This document shows positions 36,373-43,933 of a stretch of DNA of 64,000 nucleotides, in pieces. How positions within the stretch are numbered: position 1 is the stretch's first letter; each line of letters opens with the position of its first letter. The DNA is from Bacillota bacterium (GTDB lineage: Bacteria > Bacillota_A > Clostridia > Lachnospirales > Lachnospiraceae): the NCBI GenBank assembly GCA_023407175.1, contig JAEYMU010000024.1:124001-188000 (forward strand), given 5' to 3'. The notes below the pieces were generated by a model, which was not told the DNA's origin, did no database searches, and worked only from the letters and a program-made list of their open reading frames with translations. Position numbers and translations under genes: made by a program.

Positions 36373-36401
36373 TTGATTATTTGGGAATTTAAAGATATTA
36401 T
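36373..36401 (+). promoter_or_regulatory. Candidate ftsZ promoter
   Basis: TTGATT, exactly 17 bases, then TATTAT (36396-36401), in the 244-base gap before ftsZ. This would allow ftsZ to be transcribed apart from the dcw operon, as is usual for this gene. Confidence 0.6.
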
Positions 36402-36574
36402 ATAAAGTAGGATTATAGAACACCATAAATTGTATTTGGGCGTAGTTTTATCCCATTATGATGTGGTTTTTTGGAAAAAATGGAATGAATAAAAAAGGGA
36501 TTTTGGTGAATATTGCAAGCTGAACTTACATTCACTTGTTATAATTGGAGAATACGATAAAGGAGGAATAGACC

Positions 36575-37819
36575 TTGCTTGAGATAAGAACAAATGAGGC
36601 GGATACCACAGCAAAAATACTCGTAATTGGGGTAGGAGGAGCAGGTAATAACGCCGTTAATCGAATGATAGAAGAAAATATTCTGGGTGTTGAGTTTGTA
36701 TGTGTAAATACGGACAAGCAGCATCTTAAAAACTGTAAGGCCCCGCAGATTATACAAATCGGTGAGAAGCTTACGAAGGGTCTTGGAGCCGGGGCACAGC
36801 CTGAAATCGGACAGAAGGCCGCAGAGGAGAGCAAAGAGCAGTTGTCAGAGCTTATCAAGGGCTCGGATATGGTTTTTGTAACCTGCGGTATGGGCGGCGG
36901 AACCGGAACCGGTGCGGCTCCGGTAGTGGCGCAGATTGCAAAGGACATGGGGATTCTTACCGTAGGAATCGTTACAAAGCCCTTTAAATTTGAAGCTAAG
37001 ACACGTATGACGAATGCCATCAGCGGTATTGAGCGCCTTAAGGAGCACGTGGATACCCTGATTGTAATTCCGAATGATAAATTATTGGAGATTGTTGACC
37101 GTAGGACTACAATGCCCGATGCGCTGCGCAAGGCAGATGAGGTGTTGCAGCAGGGTGTACAGGGTATTACGGACCTGATTAATGTACCGGGACTGATTAA
37201 CCTTGACTTTGCGGATGTTCAGACTGTAATGAAGGACAAGGGTGTGGCTCATATCGGTATCGGTATGGGAACCGGTGACGATAAGTGTATCGATGCGGTA
37301 AAGCAGGCGATAACCAGCCCGCTGCTTGAGACCACTATTCAGGGAGCTTCCCATGTAATTATTAATATCTCAGGGGATATCAGCCTGATTGAAGCAAATG
37401 AAGCAGCAACTCTGGTTCAGGAGCTTGCAGGTGACTCTGCGAATATAATCTTTGGCGCCATGTTTGACGATACAGCACAGGATACCGCAACTATTACAGT
37501 AATTGCAACGGGACTGGACAGCAAGTCTAAGGATATCGTAAAGACACCTGATTTCTTAAGGCATACTCCTTCACAGTCAGGCTCTGTCAGACCTTCCTTT
37601 AAACCAGAGCTTAACACAGGAAGATCTTATTTATCAGGCAACTCCTACGGCAGTGCTGCTTCGGCGGGACAAGCCGGACAGAGCTCCCAGAGCTCTTACC
37701 AGTCAGATGCGGCCAGACGTCCGGTAAGCCAGCCGGCAAAGGCACCCGCCAATACCAATACCGATCCCAGCGGAATCAAGATACCGGAGTTTTTACAGAA
37801 AAACCGCCACAATAAGTAA
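36575..37819 (+). CDS. ftsZ: Cell division protein FtsZ
   Basis: Tubulin-like GTPase that forms the division ring. Shows [12 protein letters not shown], the tubulin signature [11 protein letters not shown] (residues 107-113 onward), TKPFKFE and NIPNDKL-type T7-adjacent blocks ([10 protein letters not shown]), and NLDFADV. 414 residues, with a disordered Ser/Gln/Pro linker (about 325-395) and the C-terminal peptide [11 protein letters not shown] for partner binding. TTG start at 36575, 6 bases after AAAGGAGGA. ftsA, often the neighbour, is absent. Confidence 0.98.
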   Translation: MLEIRTNEADTTAKILVIGVGGAGNNAVNRMIEENILGVEFVCVNTDKQHLKNCKAPQIIQIGEKLTKGLGAGAQPEIGQKAAEESKEQLSELIKGSDMVFVTCGMGGGTGTGAAPVVAQIAKDMGILTVGIVTKPFKFEAKTRMTNAISGIERLKEHVDTLIVIPNDKLLEIVDRRTTMPDALRKADEVLQQGVQGITDLINVPGLINLDFADVQTVMKDKGVAHIGIGMGTGDDKCIDAVKQAITSPLLETTIQGASHVIINISGDISLIEANEAATLVQELAGDSANIIFGAMFDDTAQDTATITVIATGLDSKSKDIVKTPDFLRHTPSQSGSVRPSFKPELNTGRSYLSGNSYGSAASAGQAGQSSQSSYQSDAARRPVSQPAKAPANTNTDPSGIKIPEFLQKNRHNK

Positions 37820-37999
37820 AGCAATATGAGGAATCATAAAATAAACTTAAGAAACGGTTTAAATATTTTACAAAGAAATTGCAATTAATAGGAATACATT
37901 GCAAAGCAGCAGAATAACTATATAAAAATTAATGCAATTTCTTGTGAAAATGTCGCTATAAGTAAAATATAGAAAAACCATATTACATAAGGGATTTAG

Positions 38000-38043
38000 G
38001 CTGTTAGATTATTTTGATTAAAATAATCTGGCAGCTTTTTTTG
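38000..38043 (+). terminator. Rho-independent terminator after ftsZ
   Basis: 16-base-pair stem (arms 38000-38015 and 38020-38035, two G-T wobbles, 4-base loop GATT) followed by TTTTTTTG. A strong end to the dcw transcription unit, separating it from spoIIGA. Confidence 0.92.
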
Positions 38044-38102
38044 TACTGTAAAAGAAAAATCGGACGGAAACTGTAATAATTAGTAAATAAAAACTGGCAT
38101 TT

Positions 38103-38117
38103 GCATTTCAGAAAATG
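38103..38117 (+). promoter_or_regulatory. CodY-box-like sequence
   Basis: GCATTTCAGAAAATG matches the CodY consensus AATTTTCWGAAAATT at 11 of 15 positions, with an unbroken core TTTCAGAAAAT. It overlaps the -35 element of the candidate spoIIGA promoter. codY itself is in this window. Confidence 0.4.
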
Positions 38118-38147
38118 ACAAATTTTGGAATTCAAACAAGATATAAT
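38115..38147 (+). promoter_or_regulatory. Candidate spoIIGA-sigE promoter with a long spacer
   Basis: ATGACA (38115-38120), 21 bases, then a perfect TATAAT (38142-38147). In Bacillus subtilis the Spo0A-activated spoIIG promoter is known for a similarly long spacing of 22 bases. No clear Spo0A box (TGTCGAA) was found; TGACAAA at 38116 is only a partial match. Confidence 0.45.
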
Positions 38148-38190
38148 CGTAATGTACGTTGCCGGCAGGAAGTATTAGCAGCGAGCAGGT

Positions 38191-38269
38191 AAGTTTGAAA
38201 GAAAATCACTTTCAAACTATTTATTAAAGCAGTATCACAAGCAAGGCTTGTGATATGCAGGGGTGTAAG
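38191..38269 (+). repeat. Two-hairpin leader repeat, copy 1 (before spoIIGA)
   Basis: 79 bases that match 40125-40203 at 73 positions, with 38 consecutive identical bases (38227-38264). Hairpin 1: GTTTGAAAG / CTTTCAAAC with a 7-base loop (38193-38217). Hairpin 2: TATCACAAGC / GCTTGTGATA with loop AAG (38233-38255). It ends with GCAGGGGT about 20 bases before the ribosome-binding site of spoIIGA. Confidence 0.9.
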
Positions 38270-38301
38270 TTTAACAATCTACTATTTGCTGGAGGTGAAA
38301 T

Positions 38302-39213
38302 TTGTATCTTGAAGTATATCCGGATATTATTTTTATTCTGAATTTTTTCATCGATTATATCCTTCTCTTTTTGCTAAGTAAGGTAAATCGAAGAAAAAGC
38401 AGTTGGAAACGATTCATAGGGGCCTCTGCGGTCGGTGCCATGTCGGCCGTAATTGTCAGTATCTTTCCCTGGATGAATTTAATAATCCGGTTTCTATTTA
38501 TGAATGTGGCGGTATCTGCGCTAATGCTTTTTCTTGCATTTGGAAGAATGAGGCCTGCGGAATTATTAAAGCAGATGCTTGCTCTATACCTGATTACATA
38601 CTTTGCCGGAGGATTGATTAATTCAATTTACTATTATACGGATTTTCGCGAGAGGCTTATTTATTACGGGACAGCACTTGTTCTAAGCAATATCTCCTGG
38701 AAATCTATCCTTCTTATAATTCTTTTGCTGATACCGTTAACCTTTCTGCTTCTTTGGTTTGTACGCTGGTATCAAAGCGGAAGGAAGGAAACCTATGAGG
38801 TTGAATTATTCTATGATAATCGTAATATTCATACGACAGGACTTATGGATACGGGTAACTGTCTGTATGACCCGGTTTATAAAAAGCCGGTGCTGGTTAT
38901 GGAATCCTCGCTCCTAGGGGAACTGCTTCCTAAGGAGGCCTTCGAGGAGGTAGAAGCAGCCAGAGCCTGCTTGCTGGGTAAAAATGAGTCTCCGGTTGCA
39001 GCCGGCAGTGAGAATATGCGAAGACTTAAGTTTATACCGTATCAGTCTGTTGGGAAAACAAGGGGAATTATGCCGGGGGTGATACTTGATAAAGTTATAA
39101 TTCATACGGGAAGGGAAACAATATGCAATGAGAAGGTAACCGCAGCTATTTGTGATAACCACCTGTCTACAAAGGATGACTATCACGTGCTTTTACATAA
39201 AGAACTTGTATAG
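38302..39213 (+). CDS. spoIIGA: Sporulation sigma-E factor processing peptidase SpoIIGA
   Basis: Membrane aspartic protease that removes the pro-peptide of sigma-E after the signal from the forespore. 303 residues: five membrane helices in the first 155 residues, then a soluble retropepsin-like domain with the active-site motif MDTGNCLYDP (Asp183). TTG start at 38302 follows GGAGGTGAAA. The gene directly precedes sigE, as in all endospore formers, and is separated from ftsZ by a terminator. Confidence 0.94.
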   Translation: MYLEVYPDIIFILNFFIDYILLFLLSKVNRRKSSWKRFIGASAVGAMSAVIVSIFPWMNLIIRFLFMNVAVSALMLFLAFGRMRPAELLKQMLALYLITYFAGGLINSIYYYTDFRERLIYYGTALVLSNISWKSILLIILLLIPLTFLLLWFVRWYQSGRKETYEVELFYDNRNIHTTGLMDTGNCLYDPVYKKPVLVMESSLLGELLPKEAFEEVEAARACLLGKNESPVAAGSENMRRLKFIPYQSVGKTRGIMPGVILDKVIIHTGRETICNEKVTAAICDNHLSTKDDYHVLLHKELV

Positions 39214-39296
39214 ATTGCGCATAGCAAGAGCGGCTATTATTCGCGATTTATGCCCAGAGAGCATGAACGTTAATGTAAAATATGGGAGGTTTATCT

Positions 39297-40037
39297 ATGC
39301 TATTAAAGCTATCAATTCAAAACAAATTCCAATTTCGGATGATACCGGATATAAAAACAATTATATTTGGACGAAAGGGTGAAATCCATTATATTGGAGG
39401 TGCTGAGGTACTGCCGCCGCCGCTTGATCCCGTCAGGGAGGCAGAGGTGATAGCATTGCTGGGAACGGAGAAGGATGGTGAGATGAAATCTCTTCTGGTG
39501 GAGCATAATCTACGCCTTGTTGTTTACATAGCAAAGAAGTTTGATAATACGGGTGTTGGAGTCGAGGACCTGATATCAATTGGGACAATCGGATTGATTA
39601 AGGCAATCAATACCTTTAATCCAGATAAGAATATAAAGCTTGCAACCTATGCTTCCCGCTGCATTGAAAATGAAATTCTCATGTATCTTAGAAGAAATAA
39701 TAAAACAAAGCTGGAGGTATCCATCGATGAGCCGCTGAATGTGGACTGGGACGGCAATGAGCTTTTGTTATCCGATATTCTTGGTACGGAGGAGGATGTG
39801 ATCTATCGCAATATTGAGGAAGAGGTGGATCGAAAGCTGCTTCGCAAGGCATTATCAAAGCTATCGGACCGGGAGAGAATTATTGTGGACTTGAGATTTG
39901 GACTCAATACTGATGACGGAACGGAGCGGACACAAAAGGAAGTGGCCGATTTGCTGGGGATTTCACAGTCCTACATATCAAGACTTGAGAAAAAGATCAT
40001 AAAAAGACTAAAAAAAGAAATGGTCCGGTTTGAATAA
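39297..40037 (+). CDS. sigE: RNA polymerase sporulation sigma factor SigE
   Basis: Mother-cell sigma factor made as an inactive precursor. About 246 residues: an N-terminal pro-peptide (about 1-28, amphipathic and basic) ending before [14 protein letters not shown], the region where SpoIIGA cleaves, then region 2 ([47 protein letters not shown]) and region 4 with a helix-turn-helix ([22 protein letters not shown]). ATG 39297 follows GGGAGG. The sequence is very close to known sigma-E proteins. Confidence 0.97.
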   Translation: MLLKLSIQNKFQFRMIPDIKTIIFGRKGEIHYIGGAEVLPPPLDPVREAEVIALLGTEKDGEMKSLLVEHNLRLVVYIAKKFDNTGVGVEDLISIGTIGLIKAINTFNPDKNIKLATYASRCIENEILMYLRRNNKTKLEVSIDEPLNVDWDGNELLLSDILGTEEDVIYRNIEEEVDRKLLRKALSKLSDRERIIVDLRFGLNTDDGTERTQKEVADLLGISQSYISRLEKKIIKRLKKEMVRFE

Positions 40038-40124
40038 ATAGCAAATTAGATTAGTTTTGGAAATAAATTCTATATCATCAATCGTATAAACAATAGCCAA
40101 AAAGTGAATCATTATCTAAGGATA

Positions 40125-40203
40125 AAGTTTGAAAGAAGATCACTTTCAAACTCCTTATTGAAGCAGTATCACAAGCAAGGCTTGTGATATGCAGGGGTAT
40201 AAA
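40125..40203 (+). repeat. Two-hairpin leader repeat, copy 2 (before sigG)
   Basis: Second copy of the 79-base element at 38191-38269 (73 of 79 identical). Hairpin 1 at 40127-40151 and hairpin 2 at 40167-40189 are both fully preserved, while the differences fall mostly in loops and linkers. It ends about 8 bases before the GGAGGT of sigG. Confidence 0.9.
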
Positions 40204-40223
40204 AATGATTCGGAGGTTTCGTT

Positions 40224-41000
40224 ATGGCTCTTTATAAGGTTGAGATATGTGGTGTAAATACATCTAAGCTGCCATTGTTGAAAAACAGTGAAAAGGAAGA
40301 ATTGTTTCAAAGGATATTAAAGGGTGATAAGGAAGCCAGAGAGCTTTATATCAAGGGAAACCTGCGTCTGGTGCTTTCCATTATTCAGAGATTTTCCAAC
40401 AGTAACGAGAATGTAGACGATCTCTTTCAGATCGGCTGCATAGGACTTATGAAGGCAATTGATAACTTTGATATTACCCAGAATGTGAAATTTTCTACCT
40501 ATGCTGTACCAATGATTATTGGCGAGATTCGAAGATATCTGAGGGATAATAATGCAATCCGTGTCAGCCGTTCCCTTCGTGATACGGCTTATAAGGCAAT
40601 TTATGCCAAGGAGGCTTTGGTCAGAAAGAATGAAAAGGAGCCTACCATTAGTGAAATTGCGGCAGAGATAGGCATTAGCAAGGAGGATATCGTGTATGCC
40701 CTGGATGCAATCCAGAGTCCGGTATCCCTGTATGATCCAGTTTACGTGGAGGGCGGAGATGCCCTGTATATCATGGATCAGGTAAGTGACAAGAAGAATA
40801 AGGAGGAAAACTGGATAGAGGAAATCTCATTAAAGGAGGCAATGGATAAGCTTTCGGCCAGAGAGCACAACATCATTAAGCTACGCTTTTTTGAAGGGAA
40901 AACACAGATGGAGGTTGCCAAGGAAATCAATATTTCCCAGGCGCAGGTCAGCCGTTTGGAAAAATCAGCACTGAAAAACATGCGTAATTATCTGAATTGA
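40224..41000 (+). CDS. sigG: RNA polymerase sporulation sigma factor SigG
   Basis: Late forespore sigma factor, 258 residues. Typical N-terminus (KVEICGVNTSKLPLL), the region 2 blocks GNLRLVLSIIQRFSN, DLFQIGCIGLMKAIDNFD and YAVPMIIGEIRRYLRDN, region 3 (EPTISEIAAEIGISKEDIVYALDAIQSPVSLYDP), and region 4 helix-turn-helix (TQMEVAKEINISQAQVSRLEK). No pro-peptide, as expected. ATG follows GGAGGT. The order spoIIGA-sigE-sigG is conserved in endospore formers. Confidence 0.97.
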   Translation: MALYKVEICGVNTSKLPLLKNSEKEELFQRILKGDKEARELYIKGNLRLVLSIIQRFSNSNENVDDLFQIGCIGLMKAIDNFDITQNVKFSTYAVPMIIGEIRRYLRDNNAIRVSRSLRDTAYKAIYAKEALVRKNEKEPTISEIAAEIGISKEDIVYALDAIQSPVSLYDPVYVEGGDALYIMDQVSDKKNKEENWIEEISLKEAMDKLSAREHNIIKLRFFEGKTQMEVAKEINISQAQVSRLEKSALKNMRNYLN

Positions 41001-41034
41001 GTTGCCGGTAGAATAAATAAAGACCGAAATTATA

Positions 41035-41064
41035 ATATCAATACATCAGTAGATGCATTGATAT
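41035..41064 (+). other. Inverted repeat after sigG
   Basis: ATATCAATACATC / GATGCATTGATAT, 13 base pairs with one mismatch and a 4-base loop. No T run follows, so it is not a normal terminator; it may protect the 3' end or be a binding site. Confidence 0.5.
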
Positions 41065-41082
41065 ATAACGATAAATACAAAT

Positions 41083-41126
41083 GGGTGTCTTGGAAGTCCG
41101 TTTTAGTGGATTTTAAGACACCCTTA
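41083..41126 (+). terminator. Terminator after sigG
   Basis: GGGTGTCTT / AAGACACCC (9 base pairs) enclosing a smaller stem (AAGTCC / GGATTT), followed by TTATTA. The T run is interrupted, so moderate confidence. Confidence 0.65.
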
Positions 41127-41178
41127 TTACTTTCCTATCATACTTAGAAGAGAGGTATTCTGGCATAGAAGAAACTCT

Positions 41179-41206
41179 TTGCATTTTATATAAAAATGTG
41201 TATGAT
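41179..41206 (+). promoter_or_regulatory. Candidate promoter for the GHKL kinase - LytTR regulator pair
   Basis: TTGCAT, 16 bases, then TATGAT (41201-41206), about 88 bases before the kinase start. Confidence 0.5.
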
Positions 41207-41293
41207 ATAGATAGGTAATTAGTCTTATTTAAGCGAAGTGAGCCATTAACCAAAGGCTTGTAGAAATGATCCGAAAAAGAAGGTGTTTACTGA

Positions 41294-42604
41294 TTGGATA
41301 TCATGAATATAGTGCTTACATGTGTGCCTAATGTGATAGAAAGTATTATCCTATGGAGGCTGATGAGCTATGTCCTAGAGTCAAAGTATGGTGGGAAAAC
41401 AGCCGTACTTGCAGCAACGGGCATGTTTCTTTTATTACAGATAAAGCAAGTATTTGCTTTTATGCCGGCGGGTGAATTCTATCAGATGCTTGCAACCCTC
41501 CTTGTTTTAATCTATTCCTTATTGGTAATCCTAAGCTTATCCAACAATTCATTTATTGAAAAACTCATATGGTGGGGAATCTATGCTCTGGGACTTATTT
41601 TATTGGAGATAGGCCTGATGTTTGCAATCAGTGCAATCATGAATAAGTCAGTGGAGACTGTATTGAGCGGTGATGAAATCAGTGGCATTGTTATAATTGC
41701 CATAAAGCTTTTAACCCTGCTGGCCTTCGAGTTTATTTTCAGAATGCGCAAGGGAAAGCTGGTCATAGGACTTTCCTACTTTTGGGAGCTGGCGATGGTA
41801 ATTGTCTTTAATCTTGTCCTGGCCCTGATTCTGTTATTCATTTATTATAACCGGCGCGAAAGAATTGTTGTAAATGATGTCATCGTACTTTTCTTCGGAG
41901 TTGTACTGCTGATTACCGCATATAGCGTAGCCCTGATCTTCCGTATTGAAAAACGGTCCAATGAAGAGCTGGCTACAAAGCTAAGGCTAAAGCAGATTGA
42001 ACTGGAGCTTCAATTGAATAACGATATGATTCATATTACGGACAATCTTAGAAAGCTTCGTCATGATTTGAACAATCACATTGGCCTGATTAAGACACTG
42101 GCACATACCGAAAAGTATGAGGAGCTTAAGGAATATATCAATCAGGTATATGAGGATGTTGAGATCGCCAATGATTTGGTGATTATCAATAACAAAACCC
42201 TGTCTGTTCTGCTGAATGCCAAAAAAGGTCAGGCAAAGGAGAAGAATATTAATTTCACGAGCATGATTGCCATACAGGATATCAATATGCAAAGTAAGGA
42301 TATCTGTTCCCTTCTTGGCAATATACTTGACAATGCGATTGAAGCAGCTGAAAAATCGGGCAATAAGAAATACATACAGCTGATGATACAAAATACTGAG
42401 AAGGGCTGCAGCATACAATGCGAAAATTCCATAAGTACCAAACCGGTGATAAAGCGCGGCAGGTTTTTGACAAATAAGGACAATGCCCTGCTTCATGGCC
42501 TTGGGACAGAGAATATTAAGGATATTGTGGCAAAATATCAGGGCGAGCTGGAGTTTGAATTCGATGATGAGTCCTTTCATATCCAAATATTATTGCCGGT
42601 CTGA
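41294..42604 (+). CDS. AgrC-like GHKL sensor histidine kinase
   Basis: 436 residues: six to seven N-terminal membrane helices (about 1-220), then a coiled dimerisation stretch and a GHKL catalytic domain of the AgrC/ComD type. H-box RKLRHDLNNHIGLIK, N-box LLGNILDNAIEAAEKS, and G-box GLGTENIKDIVAKYQG. Kinases of this type usually sense cyclic or linear autoinducer peptides. TTG 41294, 9 bases after AAGAAGGTG; ATG 41303 is an alternative. The LytTR regulator follows 64 bases downstream. No agrB or agrD homologue is in the window. Confidence 0.9.
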   Translation: MDIMNIVLTCVPNVIESIILWRLMSYVLESKYGGKTAVLAATGMFLLLQIKQVFAFMPAGEFYQMLATLLVLIYSLLVILSLSNNSFIEKLIWWGIYALGLILLEIGLMFAISAIMNKSVETVLSGDEISGIVIIAIKLLTLLAFEFIFRMRKGKLVIGLSYFWELAMVIVFNLVLALILLFIYYNRRERIVVNDVIVLFFGVVLLITAYSVALIFRIEKRSNEELATKLRLKQIELELQLNNDMIHITDNLRKLRHDLNNHIGLIKTLAHTEKYEELKEYINQVYEDVEIANDLVIINNKTLSVLLNAKKGQAKEKNINFTSMIAIQDINMQSKDICSLLGNILDNAIEAAEKSGNKKYIQLMIQNTEKGCSIQCENSISTKPVIKRGRFLTNKDNALLHGLGTENIKDIVAKYQGELEFEFDDESFHIQILLPV

Positions 42605-42668
42605 ATAAATAACTGCCTGGAATCGCACTTATTGAATTGAGCTGATGGATGACAGCATGGAGGTTCCC

Positions 42669-43388
42669 ATGAAAATTAACATCGTACTATGTGATGACGA
42701 GAATATAGCACTGCGGATACAATGCACCTACCTGGAGGAACTGGTAAAAAAATATAAGATTGATGCGAATATCACAGGCTTTTTGCGGGGGGAAAAGCTG
42801 CTTGAGTATATAGAGAGCAATACGGTTGATATCGCGTTTCTGGATATTGATTTAAAGGGAATGAATGGAATTACGATAGCTTCAAGGCTGCTTAAGAAAA
42901 ACCCAAGAATTATAACGATTTTTATCACGGGGCACAGGGAATATGCCTTGGAGGCCTTTCATGTGGAGGCCTTCGGCTATCTTACAAAGCCAGTGGAGGC
43001 TGACCGGCTGGAGCGGCTGTTTAAGAAGGCTGTTATACAGGTTAATTATATCAATAACCGGACGAATGCGGTTCCGTTAGTTATAACGGTGGATAATATA
43101 AAAAAGAAAATAAGCCAGTCAAATATAATCTATATTTCGAGAAAGGGTACACAGAGTATTCTATATACAAAGCTGGGAAAGCATCCGGTATATGAGACAA
43201 TTACATCGCTGTCAGGACGTCTTGAGCAAAATTTTATCCAGATCAATCAAAGCGTGATTGTGAATATGGATGAAATAGAAAGCATGAAGGGGAATCAGAT
43301 TAGCTTAAAAACCGGCGAGAGCTTTCCAATCGGCCGGACCTATCAAAAGAATGTGAGACAGAGGTATCTGGAATATCCAAGAGCATAA
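42669..43388 (+). CDS. LytTR-family response regulator (AgrA-like)
   Basis: Partner of the preceding kinase. About 239 residues: a receiver domain with the acidic pocket CDDEN, phosphoacceptor Asp in FLDIDLKGMNG, the Thr/Ser switch in FITGH and the Lys in YLTKPVE; then a LytTR DNA-binding domain (about 140-239; IIYISRKGTQSILYT, ISLKTGESFPIGRTYQKNV). ATG 42669 follows GGAGG and is preferred over 42645. Target sites are unknown; the promoter region at about 43500-43531 just downstream is a possible target. Confidence 0.92.
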   Translation: MKINIVLCDDENIALRIQCTYLEELVKKYKIDANITGFLRGEKLLEYIESNTVDIAFLDIDLKGMNGITIASRLLKKNPRIITIFITGHREYALEAFHVEAFGYLTKPVEADRLERLFKKAVIQVNYINNRTNAVPLVITVDNIKKKISQSNIIYISRKGTQSILYTKLGKHPVYETITSLSGRLEQNFIQINQSVIVNMDEIESMKGNQISLKTGESFPIGRTYQKNVRQRYLEYPRA

Positions 43389-43525
43389 CGAATAATAAGA
43401 ATGAAATAATACCGAATAATAAGGAATGTGTGGGAAATTTCATATTTTCCTGCCGTTTAATCAATGTTTTATGTCGGATAATCTCATTTGCTTGCCGGAT
43501 ACCTTAAGAAAGGTTAAATTATACC

Positions 43526-43531
43526 TATAAT
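43526..43531 (+). promoter_or_regulatory. -10 box of a candidate activator-dependent promoter
   Basis: Perfect TATAAT without a good -35; the upstream 20 bases carry a small dyad (ACCTT/AAGGT, 43501-43514). A start near 43537 would transcribe the stem-loop region. Confidence 0.45.
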
Positions 43532-43536
43532 AGTGC

Positions 43537-43800
43537 TTGGGAGTAGAAATACTCATATTACAGGTTGTATGGGGAATATGCAACGGGGAAATAATACATG
43601 TAAGGGTCATAGGTTATGCTGTGCCGGATGCATGTATTATTTTCTTTAAGAAAACTGTATCCATCGGGAGAATTACCTATAATGGATCAACCTTTATGGG
43701 AAAATTAATATTATTTTAATTTGACTCCTGGTAAAAATTATAATATGTTTGTTATGGAAGGATTTATAAAAGGACAGATGCCTTTTATAAATCCTTTTTC
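43537..43800 (+). ncRNA. Candidate structured RNA or leader with terminator, unknown family
   Basis: Three ordered stem-loops: GAGTA-GAAA-TACTC, a GNRA-type tetraloop hairpin (43541-43554); GTTGTAT / ATGCAAC with loop GGGGAAT (43564-43584); and a 12-base-pair AAATAATACATG / CATGTATTATTT closing a 30-base loop (43589-43642), which can be extended by two pairs. A perfect intrinsic terminator ends the unit (43760-43800). It may be a stand-alone small RNA following the LytTR regulator gene, or the 5' leader of the flippase-like gene at 43934. I could not match it to a riboswitch family I know. Confidence 0.45.
43760..43800 (+). terminator. Strong Rho-independent terminator
   Basis: Perfect 14-base-pair stem GGATTTATAAAAGG / CCTTTTATAAATCC, 7-base loop ACAGATG, followed by TTTTTC. 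It is 370 bases after the LytTR gene and 130 bases before the next gene. Confidence 0.92.
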
Positions 43801-43933
43801 TTTCCGTAAAGTCGGAGCTAATAGAAAAAACAGATCAGGTAATAATAAAGCATGGACATTACAATGATTAAAGCGTCAAAAGCACCTATGGTGAGTCGGC
43901 AGTATTGATAACGCATAATGAGGGAACAAAATA

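Larger units (their letters stand above)
37820..38301 (+). other. 480-base intergenic region between ftsZ and spoIIGA
   Basis: Contains no gene that I can support. In order it holds A+T-rich sequence, the ftsZ terminator (38000-38043), a CodY-box-like sequence and a long-spacer promoter candidate (38103-38147), and one copy of a two-hairpin repeat (38191-38269) before the spoIIGA ribosome-binding site. Confidence 0.8.
43389..43933 (+). other. 545-base intergenic region with strong stem-loops
   Basis: No convincing protein gene. A 60-codon open frame (43537-43719) starts with TTG six bases after the -10 box and has no ribosome-binding site. The region instead holds a -10 box, three consecutive stem-loops and a perfect terminator, annotated separately. 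Confidence 0.7.

Noticed and set aside
36532..37131. 199-codon open frame on the - strand inside ftsZ
   Set aside because: Antisense to ftsZ, composition typical of a shadow frame.
41987..42586. 199-codon open frame on the - strand inside the AgrC-like kinase
   Set aside because: Shadow of the kinase coding sequence, without start signals.
43537..43719. 60-codon open frame with TTG start
   Set aside because: It starts six bases after a TATAAT box, has no ribosome-binding site, resembles no family, and its bases are used in three stem-loops.
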